This document shows, piece by piece, positions 19,376-27,612 of a DNA stretch of 64,000 nt. The DNA lies in the NCBI GenBank assembly GCA_015207365.1, contig JADEXA010000010.1, forward strand, positions 62,001-126,000. Direction: 5' to 3'. Origin of the DNA: Vacuolonema iberomarrocanum LEGE 07170 (GTDB lineage: Bacteria > Cyanobacteriota > Cyanobacteriia > Elainellales > Elainellaceae). Below the pieces are notes generated by a model. It saw only the letters and a list, made by a program, of their open reading frames with translations. It made no database searches and was not told where the DNA came from. The position numbers and the translations under genes were made by a program. Within the stretch, counting starts at the first letter, position 1. The number at the start of each line of letters is the position of its first letter.

Positions 19376-20350
19376 ATGATCACTGTCGATCGCCTTACCA
19401 AGCACTACACGGTTCCTGTAAAACAGCCTGGCTTGCGCGGAACCCTGACCCATCTGTTGCAGCGGCAGTATCGCACGATCACTGCTGTGAATGAGGTTTC
19501 GTTTGCCATTGAGTCGGGAGAAATTGTTGGTTTCTTAGGGCCAAACGGGGCGGGCAAAACCACCGCCCTGAAGATGCTCACGGGGCTGATCCATCCATCG
19601 GGTGGGCAGGTGCAGGTGGCAGGCTATGTTCCCTTTCGGCGGGAACCGGGGTTTCTCCGCACCATCACGCTGGTCATGGGGCAGAAGCAGCAATTGCTGT
19701 GGGATTTGCCAACCATGGACTCTCTGCGTATCAATGCGGCGGTCTATGGGTTGAGCGATCGCGAACTGCGCCAGCGCGTCGGCGAACTCGCAGAAATGCT
19801 TGCCCTCGAGCGACAACTCTCACAACCCGTTCGCAAGCTCTCCCTGGGCGAGCGAATGAAAGCGGAGCTCCTAGCCGCATTGCTCCATCACCCTAAGGTG
19901 CTGTTTCTGGATGAACCCACGCTGGGGCTGGATGTCAATGCCCAGAGCAGCGTGCGCGATTTCCTGCGGGAATACAACCAGCATTTCAAGGCAACGGTGT
20001 TACTAACCAGCCACTATATGGCCGATATCACCGCCCTCTGCCGCCGAGTATTGATGATTTACAAAGGGCAACTGATTTATGACGGCAGCCTGGATGCCTT
20101 GCTGGAGCGCTTTTCTCCCTGCCGAGAAGTCACGGTAGAACTGACCGCAGGCTATCCGGCTAGTGACCTAGAGCCCTACGGCGACCTGCAATCGGTAGAT
20201 GGGCACATCGCCCACTTCATCGTTCCTCAAGAAACCCTCACCCAAACCATCTCCAAGCTCTTGGCGAACTTTGAAATTGTCGATCTCACCGTCACCGACC
20301 CCCCTATCGAAGATGTCATCCGTCGCGTCTTCGAAGCCGGAACGGTTTAG
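19376..20350 (+). CDS. ABC-2-type transporter ATP-binding protein
   Basis: A 324-residue ABC ATPase that powers an exporter. Walker A is GPNGAGKTT, the signature is LSLGERMK (SLGE in place of SGGQ), Walker B is VLFLDEPTLGLD, and the switch His is in LTSHY. The extended C-terminal domain ending DVIRRVFEAGTV is typical of ATPases paired with ABC-2 permeases, often DUF990 types. No permease gene follows here; the region downstream is an accessory island. The last 176 bases are repeated in degraded form at 21221-21395. The ATG at 19376 starts the conserved MITVDRLTKHY; an upstream ATG at 19340 is less likely. Confidence 0.9.
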   Translation: MITVDRLTKHYTVPVKQPGLRGTLTHLLQRQYRTITAVNEVSFAIESGEIVGFLGPNGAGKTTALKMLTGLIHPSGGQVQVAGYVPFRREPGFLRTITLVMGQKQQLLWDLPTMDSLRINAAVYGLSDRELRQRVGELAEMLALERQLSQPVRKLSLGERMKAELLAALLHHPKVLFLDEPTLGLDVNAQSSVRDFLREYNQHFKATVLLTSHYMADITALCRRVLMIYKGQLIYDGSLDALLERFSPCREVTVELTAGYPASDLEPYGDLQSVDGHIAHFIVPQETLTQTISKLLANFEIVDLTVTDPPIEDVIRRVFEAGTV

Positions 20351-20448
20351 AGAGATACCGAGTAAATCGTATCTTTGAACAAGGAATCACAAATTTATAG
20401 AGGGTGATACTTTATATCCTTTGCGTCTTTGTGATGAATTCCAAATTC

Positions 20449-20997
20449 TTAGCTAAACAAGCGCTCTACGGTGATGGTAATGTCTGGAAATGCTAAAGGG
20501 GCTAGCGTTCCTTCCGTCAGTGTGAGTTCCGTTTGGTACGTGCCATTGCTCAGATTGCGAAATACGGTTAATCGAGCATTCTTCAAATCTGAAACCCAGT
20601 ATTCTCGAATGCCTGCTTCTGCATAAACGTCTTTTTTCAGCCCCAAGTCCTTAGTGAGGCTGGTTTGGGCATATTCAACGAGCCAGAAAATTTCGTCGGG
20701 AGCCGGGTGATGGCTCAAATAGCGGCGGAGAGGTGGTTGCACAATGGCGATATCGGGCACAGGCTCAGAATCATCCGGTAAGGTAATAGGCTTGGTTTCA
20801 CGAATAGCGGCGCGATCGCCCAACAGGCTTCGGAAATATTCAGCCCCCTCGCTGCTGTAACAGGCATGGGGTTCCCGCTCTGGAGCCATGACGACAATAT
20901 CACCCCGCAACAACTCCACGGCTTGATCCTCAAATACCCCTGCTTCAATTGCCGCGTGATAGCGATCGAGCGTCCATTTGTAGAGCGTAACGGTCAT
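20449..20997 (-). CDS. Uma2-family putative endonuclease (DUF820)
   Basis: A Uma2-type protein with a PD-(D/E)XK fold, abundant and of unknown function in cyanobacteria. Seen: the substrate-side strand EPVPDIAIV with the metal Asp, then FWLVEYAQTSLTKDLGLKKDVYAEAGIREYW. That last stretch corresponds to the usual EVxxxS..RDxxxKxxxYAxAGVxEYW block and keeps the Glu and Lys. The ATG at 20997 gives the common start MTVTLYKWTLDRYH (182 residues); an in-frame ATG at 21036 adds 13. Opposite in strand to its neighbours, it lies between the intact ABC gene and its duplicated 3' fragment. Confidence 0.85.
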   Translation of the reverse strand: MTVTLYKWTLDRYHAAIEAGVFEDQAVELLRGDIVVMAPEREPHACYSSEGAEYFRSLLGDRAAIRETKPITLPDDSEPVPDIAIVQPPLRRYLSHHPAPDEIFWLVEYAQTSLTKDLGLKKDVYAEAGIREYWVSDLKNARLTVFRNLSNGTYQTELTLTEGTLAPLAFPDITITVERLFS

Positions 20998-21220
20998 ACC
21001 TACTCTCTCTAAACTGCTAGGGGCTGTAGTGTTCAATCGAGAAAAATCTGAACTCCACTAAGATGATTATGACGAATTTGGGTATGCGCCCATCCAAATG
21101 ACATCATCCTTGATGACTATTTTATTTGTAGGATTTACGCAACGTGTTGATAGGTGTTGGGTTTCGTTCCTCAGCCACAACCTACTTGGAGCATGTTTGA
21201 TGATAGCTACTGACTGAAAC

Positions 21221-21395
21221 CTTACGGGGATCTGCAATCGGTGGATGGGCATATCGCTCACTTCATCGTCCCCCAAGAAATCCTCACCCAAATCATCTCC
21301 AAGCTCCTGGCCAACTTTGAGATTGTTGATCTCACTGTTATCGATCCCCTATCGAAGATGTCATCCGTTGCATCTTCGAAGCCGGAACGGTTTAG
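21221..21395 (+). pseudogene. Duplicated 3' end of the ABC ATPase gene
   Basis: This stretch matches 20175-20350, the last 176 bases of the intact ABC gene, at about 88% identity by my hand alignment (about 20 substitutions and one lost base). The lost C in the run before the IEDV codons breaks the frame. The copy still ends in the same GAAGCCGGAACGGTTTAG. Most differences are C/T or other third-position changes, so the copy diverged while still coding. This suggests it came from a related genome rather than from a recent local duplication. Confidence 0.9.
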
Positions 21396-21498
21396 CTTAA
21401 GAGCGGTGACTTCGTTCATCTTTGTTCACTATCATGCCCTTGGACTTTTGCACTGGCTCAAACCAACGAGGTTTCTAGTTGTCTCTTGAAGGGTCGAT

Positions 21499-21700
21499 GC
21501 TAGATAACACCCTTCAAGCGGGTGTTGTCCATAAAGAGCGCTAGACGACACCCCCAAACCCCAGAATTAACTAACAAATCTGCTGGATAAACCCCCAATC
21601 TATGGAGTTAATAAGTAAAGGTGCTGTATAAAACTTGAAGCAATGAGTATTATCCGTCAAAAACACTACATAGTTGTAGACATCAAAAGTGTTATCTAGC
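21499..21700. mobile_element. 202-base element with 12-base inverted ends, no ORF
   Basis: GCTAGATAACAC (21499-21510) is the exact reverse complement of GTGTTATCTAGC (21689-21700). The left end continues as a hairpin (AACACCC and GGGTGTT). A further GCTAGACGACACCC, close to the end sequence, occurs at about 21540. There is no coding capacity. It could be a MITE or an insertion sequence remnant. It lies between the duplicated ABC fragment and the three-gene module. Confidence 0.5.
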
Positions 21701-21890
21701 GGATTTAACGCCGAATATTAGTTAGCTTGCTGTTCGTATGATGAAGCATTACGGAAAGAGCATTGTTGTGAACCGTATCCATGTGGCTTATTAGGTCAAT
21801 GGTGAGTTACACTGATGCCTAAGCTGGCAAGCTAGATTTGTAGCTACCGAATCCCTCTGCAAAATCCATCCCTTTGGTTTAAAGCATTGC

Positions 21891-22970
21891 ATGAACACGT
21901 CAAGTTCAAAATCCTCTCTCACAAATCAATCTAAGCTTGAGTTCAAGGAGCATTTGCTGACTAGAAGATTAAACCGATTACCAAAAGAAATCTTGACAAG
22001 ATTTTGGGAACAAGATTTGGACTTTAGTGAGATCAAAGGCCGCGATGGGATTGTAAATAGAATCGTCCTTGAGTATCAGATCAAGAACAAGAAAATTGAA
22101 TTCGTTGGAAAGTTTAAGGACTTTCTTAGGGATGCCGTTTTAACAGCCCGTGAAGCAGACTATTTAATATCTTTAGCAGATCCTAGCAGCATAGTCGATT
22201 GGGTCAAATCTTGGGATAACAACCGTTTTATAGGGCAAAACTATACTTTTTATTTGCATACCGTTGTTGAACTTAATCAAAAGTATTTAGAGGTTGATCA
22301 AGCAAAAAACAAAGGAAAGGAATCTCAGACTGAAATCAAACAAGTCTCCTTCCCTAGCCAAGCAATATTTTTAGTTGGCTCTAGACAAGAAAAGAAAGAG
22401 GAACTAAATGGACTGGAAGTTGTATCTTTTCATCCAACTACTGAATTTGAAATCATAGTTAGAAAAGACTTAGACATATTAGAAATTAGGGGTCCTTATC
22501 AGGTTGTGCGAGATTTTGTGTCAACTGCAATTTTAGATGATGACAATCCCTTCTCAGCAGCAAGGAGTTATTTTATTGGTGAGGCCGAGGATGTTAAGAA
22601 AAGTTTGGTCAAACCCATTAGACAAATAGTTAAAATCGATTCGTTAAAGAAGGCGCTTAATGGTGCTTATAAACGTATTGCCTCTCCTTTCCCTGGAATT
22701 AAAGCATCAATGTTTGAAGCGACTCTTGAAGATTTGAGAGATTTAGATGAAGAAACCAATCCTGTGGCTAATGCAATTCTGAAAGAGATGGTTAAAAATC
22801 CAGTTAAAGGTAACATATCATTTAGCTATAAACAGAAAAAATATTCATTCTCAATTACAAAAACTGGAGGATTGTTTTTCAGGGAATATGTACCTGAAGA
22901 AGTGGTAACATATGTTGTGTACTTAATTAAACTTTCTGGCACTATCCAAGATGGAAACCAGAACTGCTAA
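21891..22970 (+). CDS. Hypothetical protein, gene 1 of AT-rich three-gene module
   Basis: A 359-residue protein that I do not recognise. It is soluble, rich in Lys, Glu and Ile, with no signal peptide or membrane segment. Residues 1-95 are charged and helical. A mid region around 175-215 is beta-rich (FEIIVRKDLDILEIRGPYQVV). The C-terminal part (300-345) again looks beta-rich with KGNISFSYKQKKYSFSITKTG. No Walker, methylase or nuclease motif was found. Base composition and codon use are clearly more AT-rich than in neighbouring genes, and there is no GCGATCGC in the module. The stop overlaps the next start by about 20 bases, which shows tight coupling to gene 2. The start ATG at 21891 has no strong ribosome site. 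Confidence 0.7.
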   Translation: MNTSSSKSSLTNQSKLEFKEHLLTRRLNRLPKEILTRFWEQDLDFSEIKGRDGIVNRIVLEYQIKNKKIEFVGKFKDFLRDAVLTAREADYLISLADPSSIVDWVKSWDNNRFIGQNYTFYLHTVVELNQKYLEVDQAKNKGKESQTEIKQVSFPSQAIFLVGSRQEKKEELNGLEVVSFHPTTEFEIIVRKDLDILEIRGPYQVVRDFVSTAILDDDNPFSAARSYFIGEAEDVKKSLVKPIRQIVKIDSLKKALNGAYKRIASPFPGIKASMFEATLEDLRDLDEETNPVANAILKEMVKNPVKGNISFSYKQKKYSFSITKTGGLFFREYVPEEVVTYVVYLIKLSGTIQDGNQNC

Positions 22971-23256
22971 TTGTGTTCGCAAGTACATTGAAGGATACTG
23001 TCAAGGTGGTTTGATAGGTATTTCTGATGTAGCCGATTATTGTCATGTACTAGAAGGGGAGCTTTATAAAACATTTTTGGATTTGCAAGCATCTGGTGAA
23101 CTTAAAGTTGTTAAAAGGTACTTCTGTCCTGAATTTCATCGGGTTGATCCAGGTGAACAAATGACTTACTGTGAATCATGTGAATTTACATATCCTAATA
23201 GTCAACTCGAAGTTGCAATTTATATTCAGCCTCTCAAAAGTAAGAGTACGAGATAG
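22951..23256 (+). CDS. Small protein with winged-helix-like part and zinc-ribbon motif
   Basis: A 101-residue protein. Residues 5-55 look like a small winged-helix fold (KYIEGYCQGGLIGISDVADY, then a helix and ELKVVKRY). They are followed by paired metal ligands: Cys59 and His63 in CPEFH, and Cys74 and Cys77 in CESC, a plausible zinc ribbon. This is an adaptor or nucleic-acid-binding layout and not an enzyme. It overlaps the end of gene 1 and is followed after two bases by the nuclease-like gene 3, so all three are almost surely translated together. I know of no named family that I can assign with confidence. Confidence 0.7.
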   Translation: METRTANCVRKYIEGYCQGGLIGISDVADYCHVLEGELYKTFLDLQASGELKVVKRYFCPEFHRVDPGEQMTYCESCEFTYPNSQLEVAIYIQPLKSKSTR

Positions 23257-23258
23257 TT

Positions 23259-23927
23259 ATGGATTGCGACAGATTTTTATTGGATATTCAAGATTTTATT
23301 GATAAGTCGACTCAAAATGATGACCGCAAAAGAGATATTCTGACTTGCAGCAATACTTTTACTTGTGACGATGGCTATAAGAGTGAGAAGGAGATATTGG
23401 CGAAAATAAAAGCTGGAAGCTTTAAGAATACTAAAGAGCAAGGTGATCTTTTAGAGGATTTACTGAAGAGTCTGTTCAATAGAATGTCGCTTATTAGTTC
23501 TTTGTCTGTCACAAATAGAGATACGGCTTTGGGACAGATCGACATTAACCTAATGATCGTTGATGAGACGATTTATGAAATTTGGGGTCTTATAGGAGAT
23601 TGTCCTTCATGTTTGATAGGAGAGTGTAAGAACTACCAGACTGACAAAGTAGCAAGACCAGAAATTGAGAAGACATGCTGGAGAGCTTGTAAGGGGAGAG
23701 CATTAAGTTTTTTCATCGGTTCATCTTTTAAGGAGACAGCCATTGAGGAAATTGGTGATTTCAATGTACAAAAGGAGAGTATCTTTCATAGAAGTGAAGG
23801 GGTATATATTGTACCAATAACTCTTGGAATGTTAGATATTGTAATTTCATATAAATTAAATTTTTGCTATTTCGTTCGCTGGGCTATTCAAGCTTCTAAG
23901 AAGATGGCAATTGCCAACTATCTCTAG
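23259..23927 (+). CDS. PD-(D/E)XK restriction endonuclease-like protein
   Basis: A 222-residue protein with the active-site pattern of the restriction-endonuclease fold. A helix carries Glu60/Glu66 ([15 protein letters not shown]). Then GQID supplies Asp95, and GECKN supplies Glu122-x-Lys124 on the next strand. Spacing and flanking hydrophobic strands ([16 protein letters not shown]) resemble Mrr-type and other type IV nucleases. Extra cysteines (115, 118, 123, 140, 144) may bind a metal or be incidental. The C-terminus is hydrophobic beta/helical without a known domain. It is the third gene of the module with a near-zero gap, so it is the likely effector. Function as a DNA nuclease in defence is inference. 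Confidence 0.7.
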   Translation: MDCDRFLLDIQDFIDKSTQNDDRKRDILTCSNTFTCDDGYKSEKEILAKIKAGSFKNTKEQGDLLEDLLKSLFNRMSLISSLSVTNRDTALGQIDINLMIVDETIYEIWGLIGDCPSCLIGECKNYQTDKVARPEIEKTCWRACKGRALSFFIGSSFKETAIEEIGDFNVQKESIFHRSEGVYIVPITLGMLDIVISYKLNFCYFVRWAIQASKKMAIANYL

Positions 23928-24082
23928 TTCATATGACTGGATTACTACCACGAGCTAACACCCCTATTGGAGCGGATTGTTTAAGGTCTTGGTTTGGATT
24001 CCTAAGATTACTTACAGCTGCACAACAGGAATGTTGGATTTATTTTCCTTCCTTAAGGAGTATCTTATTTGAAAGCGTGAAC

Positions 24083-24322
24083 AGAGAGTGGATGATGGGT
24101 GAAGGCGGATTTGCGCCATTGACAAGCAATTTGACGACCTATCCCTATAGTTCCGGGCGGCGGGTGGTCATGGGGACACGCGGCGCGGTGGCAACCAGCC
24201 AGCCCCTGGCGGCAACGGCTGGCATGGAAATGTTGCTAGCTGGAGGCAACGCGGTGGATGCAGCCGTGGCCATGGCGATCGCCCTCACGGTCGTCGAACC
24301 CACCTCCAATTGTATTGGCTAG
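24083..24322 (+). pseudogene. Duplicated 5' end of the gamma-glutamyltransferase gene
   Basis: 24083-24320 matches 25585-25822 at about 93% identity by my count (16 or so differences in 238 bases). It includes the two start ATGs (24092, 24095) and the first about 75 codons through VVEPTSN. It stops abruptly at 24320, where an in-frame TAG follows at once. The remainder of the enzyme, including the catalytic threonine, is missing, so this is a non-functional fragment. It lies right after the three-gene module, mirroring the ABC gene fragment on the other side. Confidence 0.92.
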
Positions 24323-24431
24323 AAGTGCCCGTTTCCTTTGGAGTGAATGGGGTGCTTAAGCGTGCATAAAGATTAGAGCGTTCCCGAATCAGGGGCGCAA
24401 TAATGGATTCAGCATTGAGGAAGTCTCAAGC

Positions 24432-25328
24432 ATGCGGGAGCGATTCAAGCAGTGGGTGCCAAAGATAGGGATCAACAAGTGGTGGGTGATTGGAGCGATC
24501 GCCACTCCAGTCTTTCTCTGGATGGTGGGGTGGCTTTGGCTACTCCCCGATCGCAGACTTCAGCCAGATGACGGTCGCTTATCCCACGACGAAAGAGCAA
24601 CCCTTGTTCGCCCACATCGTGAAACCTACATCAGCGATCTTGGAGCGATAGCGGCGGTTGCCGGTGGCGTCTTCCTGTTACTCAATGTCCGCATGGCCAA
24701 AAGAAATGCAGAGATCGCAGATCTCAGCGGTGCCGACTTCAGTGGTGCTGACCTCAACGGTGCCAACCTCATCAGTGCCAATCTCAGCAGTGCCAACCTC
24801 AGCGATGCCAACCTCAGCGGAGCCGACCTCAGCGGAGCCGACCTCAACGGTGCTGGGCTCAGCGGTGCCAACCTCAACGGTGCCAACCTCAACGGTGCTA
24901 ACCTCATCAATGCCGACCTCAACGGTGCTGCCCTCAATGGTGCTGAACTCAAATATGCCAATCTCAGTGGGGCCGACCTCCGATATGCCAACCTCAGCGG
25001 TGCTGACCTCAGATGTGCCGACCTCAGCGGTGCCAACCTCAACTGTGCCTTACTCAGCGATGCCAACCTCAGCGATGCTAACCTCAGCGGTGCCTTGCTA
25101 TTTTTTATCAATTCACGAGACGTTCTAAATCTTGAACCGCTTCAACTAGAGGCACAACCTGCGCCTTTCTTATGTAATGTTGCCCTGCCTGCTTATGCCC
25201 ACCAACCCGCTGTGAATCCCAATCGTGACTGCGATCGCATTCCTCAACTATTGAGCGCTCGCTATGATATTCCACTCGAAGAGGCTCAAGGGATAGTCGA
25301 TGAAGCCCGACAACACCAGTGGGACTAG
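24432..25328 (+). CDS. Membrane-anchored pentapeptide-repeat protein
   Basis: A 298-residue protein. Two hydrophobic segments (about 18-40 and 67-85) anchor it. Residues about 95-220 are some twenty-five tandem pentapeptides of the A(D/N)LSG / A(D/N)LNG type, which form a right-handed beta-helix. The last about 75 residues are a non-repeat region with Cys and Pro, ending EEAQGIVDEARQHQWD. Such proteins are common in cyanobacteria and mostly of unknown role. The strict repeat makes the DNA itself a tandem array of 15-base units prone to slippage. It lies between the ggt fragment and the intact ggt. Confidence 0.85.
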   Translation: MRERFKQWVPKIGINKWWVIGAIATPVFLWMVGWLWLLPDRRLQPDDGRLSHDERATLVRPHRETYISDLGAIAAVAGGVFLLLNVRMAKRNAEIADLSGADFSGADLNGANLISANLSSANLSDANLSGADLSGADLNGAGLSGANLNGANLNGANLINADLNGAALNGAELKYANLSGADLRYANLSGADLRCADLSGANLNCALLSDANLSDANLSGALLFFINSRDVLNLEPLQLEAQPAPFLCNVALPAYAHQPAVNPNRDCDRIPQLLSARYDIPLEEAQGIVDEARQHQWD

Positions 25329-25385
25329 GCAATTTGACGCCTGCGGCACTGAACGACTTCCTTAGGATGATGGATTGAATCAAGA

Positions 25386-25440
25386 GCCATATTTTTTGAG
25401 AGAAGCGCCGCACAACCGCGCTTCTCTCAAAAAATATGGC
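25386..25440. repeat. Hairpin repeat, family G-like copy 3
   Basis: A 55-base palindrome, left arm GCCATATTTTTTGAGAGAAG and short loop. The TTTTTTGAGA part resembles family G copy 2, but the flanks differ. It could also terminate the pentapeptide gene. Confidence 0.7.
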
Positions 25441-25474
25441 AAGGTAGTTTATTCGCGATCCTTAGGGACTATTT

Positions 25475-25569
25475 TATAGCGCTATGCGCGTTAGTTAAGT
25501 ACGGTTGTGTGGGGCGCGCCGCGCCCCACACAACCGTTGCTGTGCTTAATGCGGTTGCACACCGCTATA
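25475..25569. repeat. Hairpin repeat, family D copy 1
   Basis: A 95-base unit with ends TATAGCG and CGCTATA and the inner palindrome GTGTGGGGCGCGCC. Other copies are at 29911-29999 and 56126-56220 (inverted). It ends 24 bases before the ggt start. An open frame runs back into it from ggt, but codons there are repeat sequence. Confidence 0.85.
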
Positions 25570-25593
25570 TTTGGAAGAGTGGGCGGAGATTGG

Positions 25594-27216
25594 ATGATGG
25601 GTGAAAGCGGATTTGTGCCATTGACGAGTAATTTGACGACCTATCCCTATGGTTCTGGACGGCGGGTGGTCATGGGGACACGCGGAGCGGTGGCAACCAG
25701 CCAGCCCCTGGCGGCAACGGCTGGCATGGAAATGTTGCTGGCTGGGGGCAACGCGGTGGATGCAGCAGTGGCCATGGCGATCGCCCTCACGGTTGTCGAG
25801 CCCACCTCCAATGGCATTGGCTCTGATGCCTTTGCATTGGTGTGGGATGGGGCGTTGCATGGGCTCAATGCTTCGGGTAAGAGTCCCCAGGCTCTCCCTC
25901 TAACAGCCTTTGCAGGAATGGAGCAGGTGCCGGAGTATGGTTGGTCGCCCGTTACAGTGTCGGGTGCCATTTCGGGATGGCGATCGCTCTCCGACCGCTG
26001 GGGCAAGCTTCCCTTCGAGCGCTTGTTTGAACCGGCTATCCGGTTTGCAGAAGCAGGCTATCCGGTTTCCCCTGAAACGGCGCGGGCATGGAAGCGAGCA
26101 GAATCAGCTTTCTTGCCGCTGCCAGGGAAGGTGTTTGAGCCATTCAAGTCTGTTTTCTTTGTGGGCGATCGCGCACCCAGGGCCGGAGAAATCTGGCGCA
26201 GTCCCGCCCATGCAACGACCCTGCGGGAATTGATGGAAACCGGGGGGGACAGCTTCTACACCGGAAAGCTGGCCGAGCGAATCGCGCAATTTGCGGCAGA
26301 CACGGCGGGCTTCTTGACGCAGGAAGACTATGCCACGCACCAAGCCGAGTGGGTGAAACCCATTAGCACTGACTATCGGGGGCTGACGGTGTGGGAACTG
26401 CCGCCGAACGGCCAGGGAATTGCTGCCTTGATGGCGCTGAACATTCTGGAAGGGTTTGATCTAACGACCTATCCCCGTGACTCCATTGAGAGTTTTCATC
26501 TGCAAATTGAGGCCATGAAGCTGGCCTTTGCCGATGCCTATCGCAATGTTGCAGATCCTCGATTCATGGAGGTGTCGGTCGAGCAACTGCTGGATAAGCG
26601 CTATGCAGGCGATCGCCGTACCCTCATCAGTGATGCCGCCCTACCCCTTGCCCAACCGGGTTTGCCCAAAGGCGGCACGGTCTATCTGGTCGCGGCAGAT
26701 GGAGAGTTGATGGTATCGCTGATCCAGTCCAATTACGAGGGCTTTGGTAGTGGTGTGCTGGTTCCTGGCACCGGCATTGCGCTCCATAATCGCGGGGCAG
26801 GCTTTGTGCTGTCGCCTCGGCATCCCAACCAATATGCTCCCGGCAAGCGCCCCTTCCACACCATAATCCCTGGCTTCCTGACCCGTGATGGGCAACCCTT
26901 GGGGCCTTTCGGTGTCATGGGAGCACCTATGCAACCCCAGGGGCATCTGCAGATGGTGGTCAATATGGTGGACTATGGCATGAATCCTCAGGCCGCGCTC
27001 GATGCACCCCGTTGGCGCTTTATTGAGAACAACACCGTGTTTCTGGAACAGGCAGTTCCCCGGTTTGTTGGCAACGGCCTAGCCGATCGTGGACATGCCA
27101 TCCAGGTGAAATCGGGGGGCGAGTTTTTTGGTAAAGGGCAAATGATCCTTCGCCACGGCGATGCCCTCGTCGCGGCCTCAGAACCCAGAGCCGATGGGCA
27201 GGCGATCGCCCTCTGA
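25594..27216 (+). CDS. ggt: Gamma-glutamyltransferase family protein
   Basis: A 540-residue Ntn-hydrolase that cleaves itself into two chains and transfers or hydrolyses gamma-glutamyl groups, for example of glutathione. The N-terminal [30 protein letters not shown] is the family's conserved opening. The self-processing and catalytic Thr is most likely in GGTVYLVAADGELMVS near residue 370. The usual TTH(L/F)S motif is altered to GTVYL here, so activity toward classical substrates is uncertain. No signal peptide is seen. I set the start at the ATG of MMGESGFVP because upstream codons lie in a family D repeat. The first 238 bases are duplicated at 24083-24320. Confidence 0.87.
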   Translation: MMGESGFVPLTSNLTTYPYGSGRRVVMGTRGAVATSQPLAATAGMEMLLAGGNAVDAAVAMAIALTVVEPTSNGIGSDAFALVWDGALHGLNASGKSPQALPLTAFAGMEQVPEYGWSPVTVSGAISGWRSLSDRWGKLPFERLFEPAIRFAEAGYPVSPETARAWKRAESAFLPLPGKVFEPFKSVFFVGDRAPRAGEIWRSPAHATTLRELMETGGDSFYTGKLAERIAQFAADTAGFLTQEDYATHQAEWVKPISTDYRGLTVWELPPNGQGIAALMALNILEGFDLTTYPRDSIESFHLQIEAMKLAFADAYRNVADPRFMEVSVEQLLDKRYAGDRRTLISDAALPLAQPGLPKGGTVYLVAADGELMVSLIQSNYEGFGSGVLVPGTGIALHNRGAGFVLSPRHPNQYAPGKRPFHTIIPGFLTRDGQPLGPFGVMGAPMQPQGHLQMVVNMVDYGMNPQAALDAPRWRFIENNTVFLEQAVPRFVGNGLADRGHAIQVKSGGEFFGKGQMILRHGDALVAASEPRADGQAIAL

Positions 27217-27244
27217 TACTAAATCTAGATGAGAAAAACCATTT

Positions 27245-27291
27245 ACATTTTCTGTGAAATGCTTGCGCCGTAAGCATTTCACAGAAAATGT
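27245..27291. repeat. Hairpin repeat, family H
   Basis: A palindrome with a 20-base left arm (ACATTTTCTGTGAAATGCTT) and a 7-base loop, 28 bases after the ggt stop. Only one copy was found in the window. It may serve as a terminator, although the T run is poor. Confidence 0.65.
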
Positions 27292-27612
27292 ATTGAGGGT
27301 TTAGGATTTGGATTGGGTATGAACCATACAATCCCAGAGACCCGAGACGCCCAAACGTTTTTTTGCCGGATAAAGGGTGAAGCGTTGGGTTAGATAAGAT
27401 TGAAACCATCCCCTTCAACAGTCACGATTCTTCAAGTTTTGTTTCTGGCGTTTTTCTTTGCTCCCCGCGCCCACCGCACTGTTGCGAATCCACCCATTGC
27501 ATAGTTTTTTGTGGATTGCGATATTCCTTCCGACAAAGTGTCAATATAAAGTGAACTTTCATAATCGGTGCGGGTACTCTACTGCTGCCTCTTCATGCCC
27601 CTTTCTGGCGTT

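Noticed and set aside
24626..25111. Long frames opposite and in +2 of the pentapeptide repeats
   Set aside because: A 15-base tandem repeat keeps all frames open; only the AxLxG frame makes a known fold.
25507..25593. N-terminal extension of gamma-glutamyltransferase from a GTG at 25507
   Set aside because: Those 29 codons are mostly family D repeat sequence; the truncated duplicate at 24083 shares only the part from just before the ATG pair.
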